Shown here: positions 1 to 8,032 of the stretch, piece after piece | How the letters are laid out: every line of letters begins with the position of its first letter | Position numbering within the stretch: the stretch's first letter is position 1 | Virus record (IMG/VR): IMGVR_UViG_3300014720_004555 | Span: 1 to 38,461 of that record | DNA length: 38,461 nucleotides | Direction: 5' to 3' (one strand) | Source: a virus | Notes under the pieces: model-generated | The model's database searches: none | What the model was told of the DNA's origin: nothing | Seen by the model: only the letters and a program-made list of their open reading frames with translations | Translations under genes and position numbers: made by a program

Positions 1-3000
1 AGAACTGTAAATTTTACATTTTCATATCCAACATTAAGACAAGATGATGTTCCGTACGAAGAGGTGGACGAGCCTCAAATGCCAAATTTAAGTGGAGGAA
101 TATCCCAAGCCACTAACAAGGTAATTAAGGTTGACAAGAAAAAAATAAAAATAGGACAGGAATACAAACAAGACGGAGTATTATTTGGAAGACCTAATAA
201 TTTTTTCGATGGAGTAAATAAAGCCTTGAATTTTATTCACACTGGTGCTGGAGGAATTTCAGAGATTGCTGATTTTTATGATTTTGCCGGAGATGTTCAG
301 GGATCATCAAAATCAAAGAGCCAAATAATTTCTGAAATCCAATCTAAGAGGGGATTTTTATATGGACAGCTAATTGAAAAATCCGCACTTCCGTGGCTAT
401 TTTTTACCCCAGAAGAAAGAGGAGATAATGATGCAAGAGATCCTTCCAAACTCAAACCATCGTCTTTTAATCCTGACGGTGAACCTAATTCTAATTTTCT
501 TGATTTTTGGGGAAATTATAAGAGCAAATGGGATGAGAGATATCAACAAACTTATAATGCTTTAATAGAGCCCAGAATAAATTCTATAATTTCGTCTGGA
601 AGGTCTGCTGCTGCATTATGCGTTTCAATTGCATCATTAGCAATATCCGGCGCTGAAGAACCTGAAGACTTTGATTTAACCCAATATATTCAATCCAGAA
701 GAAACTCAATTAGATCAAAGATGAATGAGGTTGAGGATCTTTTGATTTTTATAGGAACGAAAATCAATGAACTGAATAATGCTACATCTCCTGAAAAACT
801 TAAAAATGACTTCAATGTGTCATGTTCAGGAGGGGCTCCTGCACCGGGAGGACAAGCTCCTGCTCCATTTCCTAGAAGAAGCCCTTCTTGCCCCCCTCCC
901 TGTTGTGGACCCGCGGGAAGTGACTTCCAGAAGGATAATTATCTACAGTCTTCTTCGGGATCATCGGATTGTCCTACAATTTACCAGGTTTGCTGGTGGA
1001 AAGAATTCTGTAAAAAAGCCACTCTTTTAGGACTTTTGCCGTATCCTAATGGAATTCCACCGGTCGAAGATGTTAATTTCTTTTTAACCCCAGGACCATC
1101 TGTTAGATTTGGATTTAGATATTGGCCAGTGGGATATATCCCACCTGCATTCATCCCGATATCTCCAGCTGTTAACCCGATCGATGGATTACCATACCTC
1201 AGGATTCCTCTTCCTATGATATGGACCATAATAGATCCTATAGTTATACCGCTGCCTTTTGGACTTGGTATACTTGTTATTTTTATTCCTTTTATAGGAG
1301 GGTTCATGCCTACCCCTCTGGTTTATCTTAAAGAAAATCTTTTTGGAACTTCTCTATTTCTGACCGGAATTAGGGGGCCAAGATTTATTCCAAGAAAATC
1401 CGATCCTAAAATAAAGGACATTCTCCAAAAGTTAAAAGAAAAAATAACTCATGGTATACCAGACAAGCTAATTCCTCTTCCCGGATTCGGAAAAGAAATA
1501 TTGGATACCCCAAAAAATATTATGGGTGAAATGAATTCCAATATCAATAAGATTATGGACAGAGTAGAGCCTCTTAAAAACACAAGTATTCTTAATGGAG
1601 CTCAGGAAAAAGAGAAGGAAATTAAAAATTTAATAGACCAAAATCAGAAGGAGTATAAAAAAAGAGCAGCATTATATGATGATGAAAAGCCCATAGATAA
1701 AATCCCGCAGGAAGAGATAGATCAAATAATAAATGCTAGAAAAGATGCCTTATCTAAAACAATAAAGGAATTCTTTGATAAGAAAATGCCATCTCCTAGA
1801 GATATCTATTTTCCAAAGGATAAGGATAAACTTAAATTTGGTATTCCGAGCGCTCTTAATTTTAAGGCCAATAGGGAGAACATAGCGAAAGATTTAAGTC
1901 CAACTGAATGCCCCAAGTTTGTTAATTTAAGAAGTGAGATGAAATCTGTTCTTAGAGAAATGAGGATAGGACTTAACCCCTTATTGTACCCCATAAATAG
2001 AAATTTAACCAATTCAAATTCTGTACTTATTTTATTCCCTGGTGATCCTCAGCAGATGTCCAGAGATGAATTTATTTCTCTTGTTGCTCAGGTTAAAACT
2101 CAAATGGCAGTGACATCTCATAAAATAATGAAGGGGAATAAAAAATCAATTAGTAAAAGACTAAGGGAGGGAGCATTTTCATTGGTGTCCTCCGCTAATT
2201 ATACCGGTATATTTAATTTTCCCGAATTTAAAATAACCGACGGAGCACCAGGAACATTAAAATTTAAGACATTTCCAGATCCCCAATTAGAGGCGATGTA
2301 CCTTAGAATTATGGCCGGGGTCGCGGGAATAGAATTGGAGAGAAATGATTTCGCGGAATACACGAGAAACATCACACCGGAGCTTACCACTATAATTTCA
2401 TCTATACCAGGAGCAGTAGAAAATAACGCACAAGAAATTCTTAATATTCCTTCTTCTGCGGTAGTGATGAGAGTTAAAGATTTTAAAAAGCTTCTGGCTA
2501 AAAAAATGGGTTTAGGCAAGGCCACGAAAAATAATCCAATAGCGGTGGAAAAAGCAGTAAAAGAACCCACTAACCAGAACATAATTACTGCTACTATTCC
2601 TATACTTTCTCCCAAAGATATAATAGACAGGGAGGAGCCTTTAATATCCAAATATCCACATCCTCAGGGGCTGTTTGGATGCTTAGAGCCCGCTTGTATA
2701 AGTTACGGAACTGCATTTATGATGTTTGAGTTCCCTCAGGTTTTTCCACCCAAACAGGATCAGATTTCGCAAACTCTCCTTGCGGGCGGAATTCCAAGGA
2801 TTACTATACCCGGAAGTGTAATAAAATCTTTTCTGTCCAGCTTCATAGAAGAATTTGTCGAGAATAGCATTGAGACCATAATGCCGGAGATTAATGATAT
2901 AGATTCACCTAAATTTATGAATCTTAATTCACAGGATATAGTAAAAATAACCAGAAAGATACTTAATAAGGCTACAGATCCTAATGGAGCTATACCTTCT

Positions 3001-3474
3001 TTCCTCTCAGCTACCCAAATACCTGTAATACCCCCAGCAAGGCCCACTGGAATAGCTGAAATGGCAGTTATGTCTCTTGGTGCTCCTCCCCCAGCGAGAT
3101 TACCTCTAAGCTTATTGTGGAAAAACTGGATGGGATCGCCAAAAATACCTCTGGCTGATATGATAATTAATCCAGTCATAGAGGTTGCTTCAAAAATATT
3201 AAGTTACATTCCATGGCCTATTATTCCCCTATTAGGAAGGCATGTGATTAATCTCCTTAGTCCAATAGCACTTTCTGACGATTTACCAGATTGGAAAAGA
3301 CTCTCCTTAAAAAATGCTTATTTTGTGGTTTACTTGGATGAATTTTTAAGGAGTGCAGCTGACGTTTCTGGACTATTTAAGTTTTGTTTTGGAACCGCAG
3401 ATCCTGTTTATCCTATCCCGGAACTTCCATCGGAGCTTCAAAAAGCTTTTAATGAGGACTATAAAAAATTCTGA
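1..3474 (+). CDS. Large proline-rich virion structural protein, 5' end outside window
   Basis: The reading frame is open from the first base, so the gene almost certainly starts upstream; the GTG at 64 is only the first start-like codon inside the window. About 1157 residues are visible, ending at TGA 3472-3474. A helical N-terminal part is followed near nt 830-920 by a Pro/Gly/Cys-rich linker (APAPGGQAPAPF, then SCPPPCCGPAG). Nt 1190-1330 encodes a very hydrophobic, Pro-rich segment (IPLPMIWTIIDPIVIPLPFG). A charged helical part (about nt 1400-1800) and a mixed C-terminal half complete it. I do not recognise the family. Size and position beside tail genes suggest a virion component. The hydrophobic segment contains many prolines, so it may be a packing or membrane-interacting region rather than a normal transmembrane helix. 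Confidence 0.7.
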   Translation, partial: RTVNFTFSYPTLRQDDVPYEEVDEPQMPNLSGGISQATNKVIKVDKKKIKIGQEYKQDGVLFGRPNNFFDGVNKALNFIHTGAGGISEIADFYDFAGDVQGSSKSKSQIISEIQSKRGFLYGQLIEKSALPWLFFTPEERGDNDARDPSKLKPSSFNPDGEPNSNFLDFWGNYKSKWDERYQQTYNALIEPRINSIISSGRSAAALCVSIASLAISGAEEPEDFDLTQYIQSRRNSIRSKMNEVEDLLIFIGTKINELNNATSPEKLKNDFNVSCSGGAPAPGGQAPAPFPRRSPSCPPPCCGPAGSDFQKDNYLQSSSGSSDCPTIYQVCWWKEFCKKATLLGLLPYPNGIPPVEDVNFFLTPGPSVRFGFRYWPVGYIPPAFIPISPAVNPIDGLPYLRIPLPMIWTIIDPIVIPLPFGLGILVIFIPFIGGFMPTPLVYLKENLFGTSLFLTGIRGPRFIPRKSDPKIKDILQKLKEKITHGIPDKLIPLPGFGKEILDTPKNIMGEMNSNINKIMDRVEPLKNTSILNGAQEKEKEIKNLIDQNQKEYKKRAALYDDEKPIDKIPQEEIDQIINARKDALSKTIKEFFDKKMPSPRDIYFPKDKDKLKFGIPSALNFKANRENIAKDLSPTECPKFVNLRSEMKSVLREMRIGLNPLLYPINRNLTNSNSVLILFPGDPQQMSRDEFISLVAQVKTQMAVTSHKIMKGNKKSISKRLREGAFSLVSSANYTGIFNFPEFKITDGAPGTLKFKTFPDPQLEAMYLRIMAGVAGIELERNDFAEYTRNITPELTTIISSIPGAVENNAQEILNIPSSAVVMRVKDFKKLLAKKMGLGKATKNNPIAVEKAVKEPTNQNIITATIPILSPKDIIDREEPLISKYPHPQGLFGCLEPACISYGTAFMMFEFPQVFPPKQDQISQTLLAGGIPRITIPGSVIKSFLSSFIEEFVENSIETIMPEINDIDSPKFMNLNSQDIVKITRKILNKATDPNGAIPSFLSATQIPVIPPARPTGIAEMAVMSLGAPPPARLPLSLLWKNWMGSPKIPLADMIINPVIEVASKILSYIPWPIIPLLGRHVINLLSPIALSDDLPDWKRLSLKNAYFVVYLDEFLRSAADVSGLFKFCFGTADPVYPIPELPSELQKAFNEDYKKF

Positions 3475-3542
3475 CAATAGTTGAAATTCTTTCCACATTT
3501 CAGGATAAAAAGAAGAACAATAAGTTTATTAAATTAAAAAAA
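3475..3542. other. Leader gap before the S1-like gene
   Basis: The gap is 68 bases. It contains a weak 6-bp stem (TGAAAT with ATTTCA, 9-base loop, near 3483-3503) and then an A-rich tract directly before the ATG. There is no TATATAA element and no Shine-Dalgarno sequence, unlike the gaps that start other units, so the S1-like gene is probably read from upstream or uses a different control. An A-rich leader is the kind S1 proteins bind, so autoregulation is conceivable. Confidence 0.4.
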
Positions 3543-4670
3543 ATGGCAAGAAAAAAGAATTATACCTGCGATGACTACACCTCAGAAGAAAGATCGTTAC
3601 TCGATGAACTCTATAACGAGAGTTTCTCAAGATCTTTCCCCGAAGGAAATTATCACAACGGTAAGGAATTTGACAGCGGAAGCACCGTAAGAGTCAGAGT
3701 TGATCATATAAACAATGGGGTTGCAGTTTGCGAATCATCCATGGGTCAATCCATAGTAATAAACTTGGAGAAAGAACTAAGATCTATTAGAAACTTGGGA
3801 TATACAGAGTATGACCTTAACATAGGCGATGTTATTGATATAGTGGTATTAAAGGATAAGACCGGAACTTATTTTGGGTCACTTTCAGCGGGACACGAAC
3901 AATCAGTCAAGAAGGAGCTTGGAAAAGCTTTAGAAACCAATAATGTTGCTTTCAGTGCAAAAATAGAGTCCCTATGTAACGGAGGATTTATGGTTAATCT
4001 TTCTGGTGTTAGATGTTTCCTTCCAGGTAGTCTTGCGGCAGCCAACAGAATTATGGATTTTTCTTCATATCTTGGTAAGAAGATTAACGTCATGGTTGAA
4101 ATGTATGATGAAAAGAGAGATATTTTTGTGGTTTCGTTTAAGAAATACCTCAAAAAAATTATATTTGAAAAAGTACAAGAACTATCATTTACCGAAAAAT
4201 ATAATGGTGTTGTTACTGGATATGCAGAGAGCTTGGGACTTTTTGTTGAATGGGACGAGATATACACGGGTTTAATTCCTACGGATCAAGTTAACGGGGA
4301 CACATCTTTACTAAGCCCCGGGACTTCTATTGAATTCTGGGTCTCTGATATTAAAAACCCATCCAGAATAGGATTAACACTAAACGAACCCTCTCAGAAA
4401 AACAAATTTCTACAAGAAATGAAGGACATTTCGGTGGAACCTGGAGAAAATAAAATATATAAAGGACAGGTTAGTAAAGTTAAGACCTTTGGTGTGTTTG
4501 TTAAATTAGAAAATGGATTTAATGGACTCATAGAAAGGGAAGAGCTACTCGAGCCTGTCAATGAATATTCTCCGGGACAAGAGGTATCTTGCTCGGTTTT
4601 GAGCGTTGATACATCAACTCTCAAAATACATCTGAGAGAGGCCGAAATTGGAAAATCTACTAGCCAATAA
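3543..4670 (+). CDS. Ribosomal protein S1-like protein with four S1 (OB-fold) domains
   Basis: The product has 375 residues. Four S1-type RNA-binding repeats are visible at about residues 48-116, 135-200, 218-282 and 304-366. Repeat 2 carries the S1 signature GGFMVNLSGVRCFLPGS; repeat 4 reads KGQVSKVKTFGVFVKLENGF followed by GLIEREEL. Bacterial S1 usually has six domains (four to six in some lineages), so this is a short version. S1 proteins bind single-stranded A/U-rich mRNA leaders and bring them to the 30S subunit. The start ATG follows an A-rich leader without a Shine-Dalgarno sequence. The downstream amidoligase-like gene overlaps its 3' end. A role in steering ribosomes to phage mRNA is inferred; virion packaging, RNA protection or transcription antitermination are alternatives. 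The S1-fold call is firm, the biological role is not. Confidence 0.88.
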   Translation: MARKKNYTCDDYTSEERSLLDELYNESFSRSFPEGNYHNGKEFDSGSTVRVRVDHINNGVAVCESSMGQSIVINLEKELRSIRNLGYTEYDLNIGDVIDIVVLKDKTGTYFGSLSAGHEQSVKKELGKALETNNVAFSAKIESLCNGGFMVNLSGVRCFLPGSLAAANRIMDFSSYLGKKINVMVEMYDEKRDIFVVSFKKYLKKIIFEKVQELSFTEKYNGVVTGYAESLGLFVEWDEIYTGLIPTDQVNGDTSLLSPGTSIEFWVSDIKNPSRIGLTLNEPSQKNKFLQEMKDISVEPGENKIYKGQVSKVKTFGVFVKLENGFNGLIEREELLEPVNEYSPGQEVSCSVLSVDTSTLKIHLREAEIGKSTSQ

Positions 4671-6102
4671 TTTCTTTAGTTCCTGTCTGATTGGGATGGA
4701 ATTCGAATTCTATTCCCATTTCACAAAAAAGGAGATCGCTGAGCAGCTTTCCCCACAGATAGGAAAAAAGATTAGGGTATTTAAAAAGTACCATTCGAGA
4801 TTTATTCCCACAAGAGAACAATTTAAAATAGAACCTGATTATTCTGGAGGATCCAAGATGACTGAACTCATCACGGGTCCTCTTCCTTATTTTGAGGCTA
4901 TACCTATCCTAATAAGAATACTGAGATGGATAGAAGAAAATGGGTATACTGATAGTAAATGTGCATTTCAGTTTGGAGTTAGCTTTGATAAAGACGTATA
5001 CCCAAGCCTTCCTAGTATAGAATCCCTCAATTTGTTAAAATTCGTACTTGGTTTTGATGAGGATTATATTTGGGAAAGGTTTCCAAATAGAAAAGGTTCT
5101 CTATACGCTAAATCAATCAAAAAGGTTGTACCTGCGAATAAGTTTTTATCTCCGGGTAAACTTTCATATATTGATAAGAACCAATATAAAGTTCCTGCCG
5201 AAAAAAATAATGGAATTAATTTCACTAAGCTTAAGGATGGATATTTTGAGGTGAGATACTTGGGAGGAAAGGACTATCAAAGAAAGTATATTCAAATCAA
5301 GGAAGTTATGGATCACATAGTTTCCTATACACACCAGGTTCTTCTCTTTAATGAGGAGTTTACCCCGACAGAGGCTTCCAAACTTGAGAAATCCTTAAAT
5401 GACATCTACAAGGAGTCTTCATCGTTTGTTGAACCTGAATTATTTTTTAAGAATTTTCAGGGCCTTAGTGTTTTAGTTGATCTCAAATCCGATCAACAAA
5501 TCATCAAATCATATTTCAACCAAATTAGGGAAGTCCTTTACGATGTCATAGTTGAAAATGAAATAACTAAGGGATATCTGAATTATGACACGCAGCTCAC
5601 TAGATTTCAGCTTAAAGATGCCGAAACCACTAAGGCATATTTATTAAGAGACATGGATCTAATTGAATGTAAGATCGCGGGAAACATATACAATTGCAGA
5701 CTCTTTGGATGTGAAATAGAAAGCGGAAATCTTGAAAATTGTGACGTGATTACGAATAACAAGATCTCAAAGAGCAAGCTCTCTAAATGTGAATTAAGAT
5801 TCACAAACGATATAAATGATTCTTACATAGATAACGGGGAAAAAGAAATTAACTGCTCTGTTAATGGAGGAATAATTAGATCTGGTTTTATTGGCCAACT
5901 TGCTTTTATTTCTGACGAGACGGAAATAGTAGAGGAAAAACCAGATGGAAAGAAGAAAAGTGGAATACAGATATCCCAGGAATTTAAAGATAGAAATTAC
6001 CAGGATGCTAAAAAACCTCAGGGTGCTATGTTTAGGAACTTAAATTCTAAACCAACCGGAATTCCCGGAGCAATGGGACCGATAAATAATCTTAGAAAAT
6101 GA
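4648..6102 (+). CDS. Amidoligase-like (COOH-NH2 ligase fold) protein with pentapeptide/beta-helix-like C-terminus
   Basis: The N-terminal two thirds look like the phage branch of the amidoligase family (glutamine-synthetase/GCS-like fold, ATP-dependent amide bond formation). Visible motifs are GMEFEF (16-21, the G-x-E-x-E metal site), EPDYSGG and TELITGPLPYFEA (62-84), and EVRYLGGKDY (201-210). Where family members usually show a Cys-Gly-x-His-x-His motif this protein has CAFQFGVSFD (105-114), so both histidines are missing and activity is doubtful. Residues 333-425 form a Cys-rich ladder (ECKIAGNIYNC, RLFGCEIESGNLENC) like pentapeptide or short beta-helix repeats, followed by a polar Gly/Pro tail. 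The chosen start is TTG at 4648, overlapping the S1-like gene by 23 bases, because the ATG at 4696 would cut off the Gly of the first motif. That start is uncertain. The substrate is unknown. Confidence 0.6.
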   Translation: MENLLANNFFSSCLIGMEFEFYSHFTKKEIAEQLSPQIGKKIRVFKKYHSRFIPTREQFKIEPDYSGGSKMTELITGPLPYFEAIPILIRILRWIEENGYTDSKCAFQFGVSFDKDVYPSLPSIESLNLLKFVLGFDEDYIWERFPNRKGSLYAKSIKKVVPANKFLSPGKLSYIDKNQYKVPAEKNNGINFTKLKDGYFEVRYLGGKDYQRKYIQIKEVMDHIVSYTHQVLLFNEEFTPTEASKLEKSLNDIYKESSSFVEPELFFKNFQGLSVLVDLKSDQQIIKSYFNQIREVLYDVIVENEITKGYLNYDTQLTRFQLKDAETTKAYLLRDMDLIECKIAGNIYNCRLFGCEIESGNLENCDVITNNKISKSKLSKCELRFTNDINDSYIDNGEKEINCSVNGGIIRSGFIGQLAFISDETEIVEEKPDGKKKSGIQISQEFKDRNYQDAKKPQGAMFRNLNSKPTGIPGAMGPINNLRK

Positions 6103-6875
6103 CGGAACAGCAACTCATACAGGAAGTAAAGGACGAGCTTTCACACTCATGTGCTTTACCTTATAATCTTAATGAGCAGGAAATTAAAAGGATCATCAAA
6201 AGAGCTCGGGCTTTTATGTATGATAATTACCAATATGCTGTGGAAGAGAAAATATTCGTTCTTGGTAGAGAATTATTTCTTTCCCCTTCTTTTGCTGCAA
6301 CTCGTCAGATACAACTTCCTGATTGTGTCAGATCTGTCTATGATGTAAGAGAAGTACAGTCCAGCGGTCTGACAGGAACCCCGGATAGAGACTTCGGTGA
6401 TTCTAAACTTCTAGGATCTGAGCTTATGTTATCTCCATTCGTCGGTGATAATTTAGTTTATAGGACAGTTTTATACTCTTTCTTTGACCTAGCCAAGGCT
6501 TACCTTTTAGAGACGTTTGCGTTCAACTATAACAAAAATACAAAGAGATTAACGATACTCGGAAGAGATCCATCGAGATCGTCTGCTGGAACCGGAAGCC
6601 AAAATTTTCAGCTTATCGGAAAAGATGTTGGAATAAGGGCTTTTATCGACATTCCTGAGGAATCACTATATGATGACGAACTCTTCGTGAGATATGTCTT
6701 GGCCGAAGCCAAGATCAATATTGGACGTCTTTTAGGAATGTTTGAATATAATCTTCCAGGTGGGGTTAGAATCAATTATAATAACATACAGTCTTTAGGA
6801 ACAACTGAGAAGGCTGAGGTGTTAGCTCAGATTAAAGACGAGAATACTCCAAGCTATTTCCTTCAATGGAATTAA
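6099..6875 (+). CDS. Probable virion protein, possibly neck/head-tail connector
   Basis: The product has 258 residues. The gene starts inside the stop of the preceding gene (ATGA overlap, 6099-6102), so translational coupling is likely. It begins with a helical segment (LIQEVKDELSHSCALPYNLN), followed by beta-rich sequence including the phrase IQLPDCVRSVYDV. The middle and C-terminal parts are mixed, with YVLAEAKINIGRLLGMFEYN near the end. It has no signal peptide or membrane segment. The look (short helical N-terminus, then a beta domain with an 'LPDCVxSVYDV' strand) recalls proteins found near neck genes in large marine myoviruses, but I cannot name a family with certainty. It could equally be another minor structural protein. 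Confidence 0.6.
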   Translation: MTEQQLIQEVKDELSHSCALPYNLNEQEIKRIIKRARAFMYDNYQYAVEEKIFVLGRELFLSPSFAATRQIQLPDCVRSVYDVREVQSSGLTGTPDRDFGDSKLLGSELMLSPFVGDNLVYRTVLYSFFDLAKAYLLETFAFNYNKNTKRLTILGRDPSRSSAGTGSQNFQLIGKDVGIRAFIDIPEESLYDDELFVRYVLAEAKINIGRLLGMFEYNLPGGVRINYNNIQSLGTTEKAEVLAQIKDENTPSYFLQWN

Positions 6876-6896
6876 AAAATATACAGATTCTGTAAT

Positions 6897-7961
6897 ATGA
6901 GTTACAAGAATTTTGAAGTTGCAGGACAGATAATAGATGCTATTAGCAAAGCAGCTGGACGTAGCGTTCAATTCGAATCCGGTAAGTCATTAGATATTAT
7001 TAATGGTAAAGTTCACATTACGGGAGTCCCTGTTGATGATGATGCTGCAAGACATCTTCTAGAAAACATGCAGATAAAAAAAGGATTTATTAGAAAAGTC
7101 GGTCCGAACATGGAAAACTGGGATGATGTTAAATCGTCTCTTTGCGGGATGTTTTCTGATCAAGAATTGGCCATGTATGTTGATGATGGAATTATTAGGA
7201 AAGTTAGAACTGTCTCTTCCGTATATAATTCCAATGTATATCATGAAACTGGTAAATCCCTAGCCAATTCTGTTTCGCAGATAACTGATAGAAAGGTCAA
7301 TCTAAGCTCATCCGTTTTTAGTGAGGGTAAGCTGGTGCTTCAATTTACAAATGATAGTTCGCACGAATTACCATATGGCGAGGTTTGGAAGACCGGACAT
7401 TCAGTTACCATAGATCCATTTGGTGTTATGTTAGAGCCATACATGGAAAGGGTAATATGTACTAACGGGATGGTAAGACCAGTAAAAACTAACAAGTATT
7501 CTATTTCTCACGGAAATTGCCCAAAAAAAGCATTTCAGATGAAGCTTGGAACCACCGATTATACTATAGTAGATGATATAAAAGTTGGCATAGTAAGACT
7601 GAAACAGAATAATGCTAGTGTGAGAGAGTTTATGAGATTCAGAAATCTTTTAGAAGAATCTGAATCAACAGAGATTTCAAGAATGCTATCGATAAATCCG
7701 GGAGGTGAACAGGGGGGATTTTCAATTTCGCGCCTGGTTAAGTCATATGGAGAAGATTTCATTGAAAAATCTGACAGATGGCTTTCCACCGCAGATTCCG
7801 GAATAAATTCTTTTGACCTTATCAATTCAGCAACATATATTACAAGTAGGCCACAGGAATTCAATGTGTCTTCCAGCATGGTTCTTAAAATTCAAAGACT
7901 GGCTGCTAAAACCCTATTGGATGAACTTGATCTACAGCACGTTGCTCCTCGTTTAAACTAA
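6897..7961 (+). CDS. DUF932-like protein of unknown function
   Basis: The product has 354 residues. The middle (about 145-205) has a beta-rich stretch ending in VICTNGMVRP (186-195) followed by a His-containing strand, which resembles the 'V-C-T-N-G-M/L' core of DUF932 phage/plasmid proteins. The N-terminus (GQIIDAISKAAGRSVQF) and the C-terminus are helical. DUF932 proteins are common in phages and plasmids but their role is not established. The gene follows a 21-base gap and ends inside a hairpin (7947-7972), so it is the last gene of the S1/amidoligase island. The family label is tentative; that it is a real gene is clear from its length and spacing. Confidence 0.6.
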   Translation: MSYKNFEVAGQIIDAISKAAGRSVQFESGKSLDIINGKVHITGVPVDDDAARHLLENMQIKKGFIRKVGPNMENWDDVKSSLCGMFSDQELAMYVDDGIIRKVRTVSSVYNSNVYHETGKSLANSVSQITDRKVNLSSSVFSEGKLVLQFTNDSSHELPYGEVWKTGHSVTIDPFGVMLEPYMERVICTNGMVRPVKTNKYSISHGNCPKKAFQMKLGTTDYTIVDDIKVGIVRLKQNNASVREFMRFRNLLEESESTEISRMLSINPGGEQGGFSISRLVKSYGEDFIEKSDRWLSTADSGINSFDLINSATYITSRPQEFNVSSSMVLKIQRLAAKTLLDELDLQHVAPRLN

Positions 7962-7972
7962 TTCAAACGAGG
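7947..7972 (+). terminator. Hairpin at the end of the S1-amidoligase-DUF932 cluster
   Basis: An 8-bp perfect stem, CCTCGTTT (7947-7954) with AAACGAGG (7965-7972), has a 10-base loop that includes the stop codon. A T-rich stretch follows (7973-7990, TTATTGGTTTCTTTCATT), interrupted rather than a pure T-run. It fits a Rho-independent terminator separating the cluster from the baseplate operon. An RNA-processing or stabilising stem is an alternative. Confidence 0.55.
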
Positions 7973-7999
7973 TTATTGGTTTCTTTCATTAAAATAAGT

Positions 8000-8031
8000 G
8001 CTCTCTAAATAAAACAAATATATAAGAGAGC
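8000..8031 (+). promoter_or_regulatory. Hairpin directly in front of the gp25-like start codon
   Basis: GCTCTCT (8000-8006) pairs perfectly with AGAGAGC (8025-8031) across an 18-base A/T loop. The right arm ends one base before the ATG at 8033 and contains the only purine-rich ribosome-binding-like bases there, so folding could hide the start. The loop holds the TATATAA element. Whether it works in RNA or as an inverted-repeat protein site in DNA cannot be told from sequence. Confidence 0.4.
8017..8025 (+). promoter_or_regulatory. AATATATAA element, candidate late promoter
   Basis: This is a one-mismatch copy of the GATATATAA element found in other gaps of this window, 16 bases before the gp25-like ATG and just after a terminator-like hairpin. 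It resembles the T4 late-promoter core TATAAATA. Such short A/T words are common in an AT-rich genome, so this is a candidate only. Confidence 0.35.
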
Positions 8032-8032
8032 T

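Noticed and set aside
2199-2651. Open frame on the minus strand, 150 residues, opposite the large virion gene
   Set aside because: It lies wholly inside a convincing plus-strand gene, has no leader or neighbour gene on its strand, and its sequence mirrors hydrophobic codons of the real gene.
2760-3179. Open frame on the minus strand, 139 residues
   Set aside because: Same reason: a shadow of the plus-strand gene, with no motif and no ribosome-binding region.
3869-4267. Open frame on the minus strand, 132 residues, opposite the S1-like gene
   Set aside because: The plus strand encodes clear S1 domains here; the opposite frame shows only low-complexity Ser/Leu-rich sequence.
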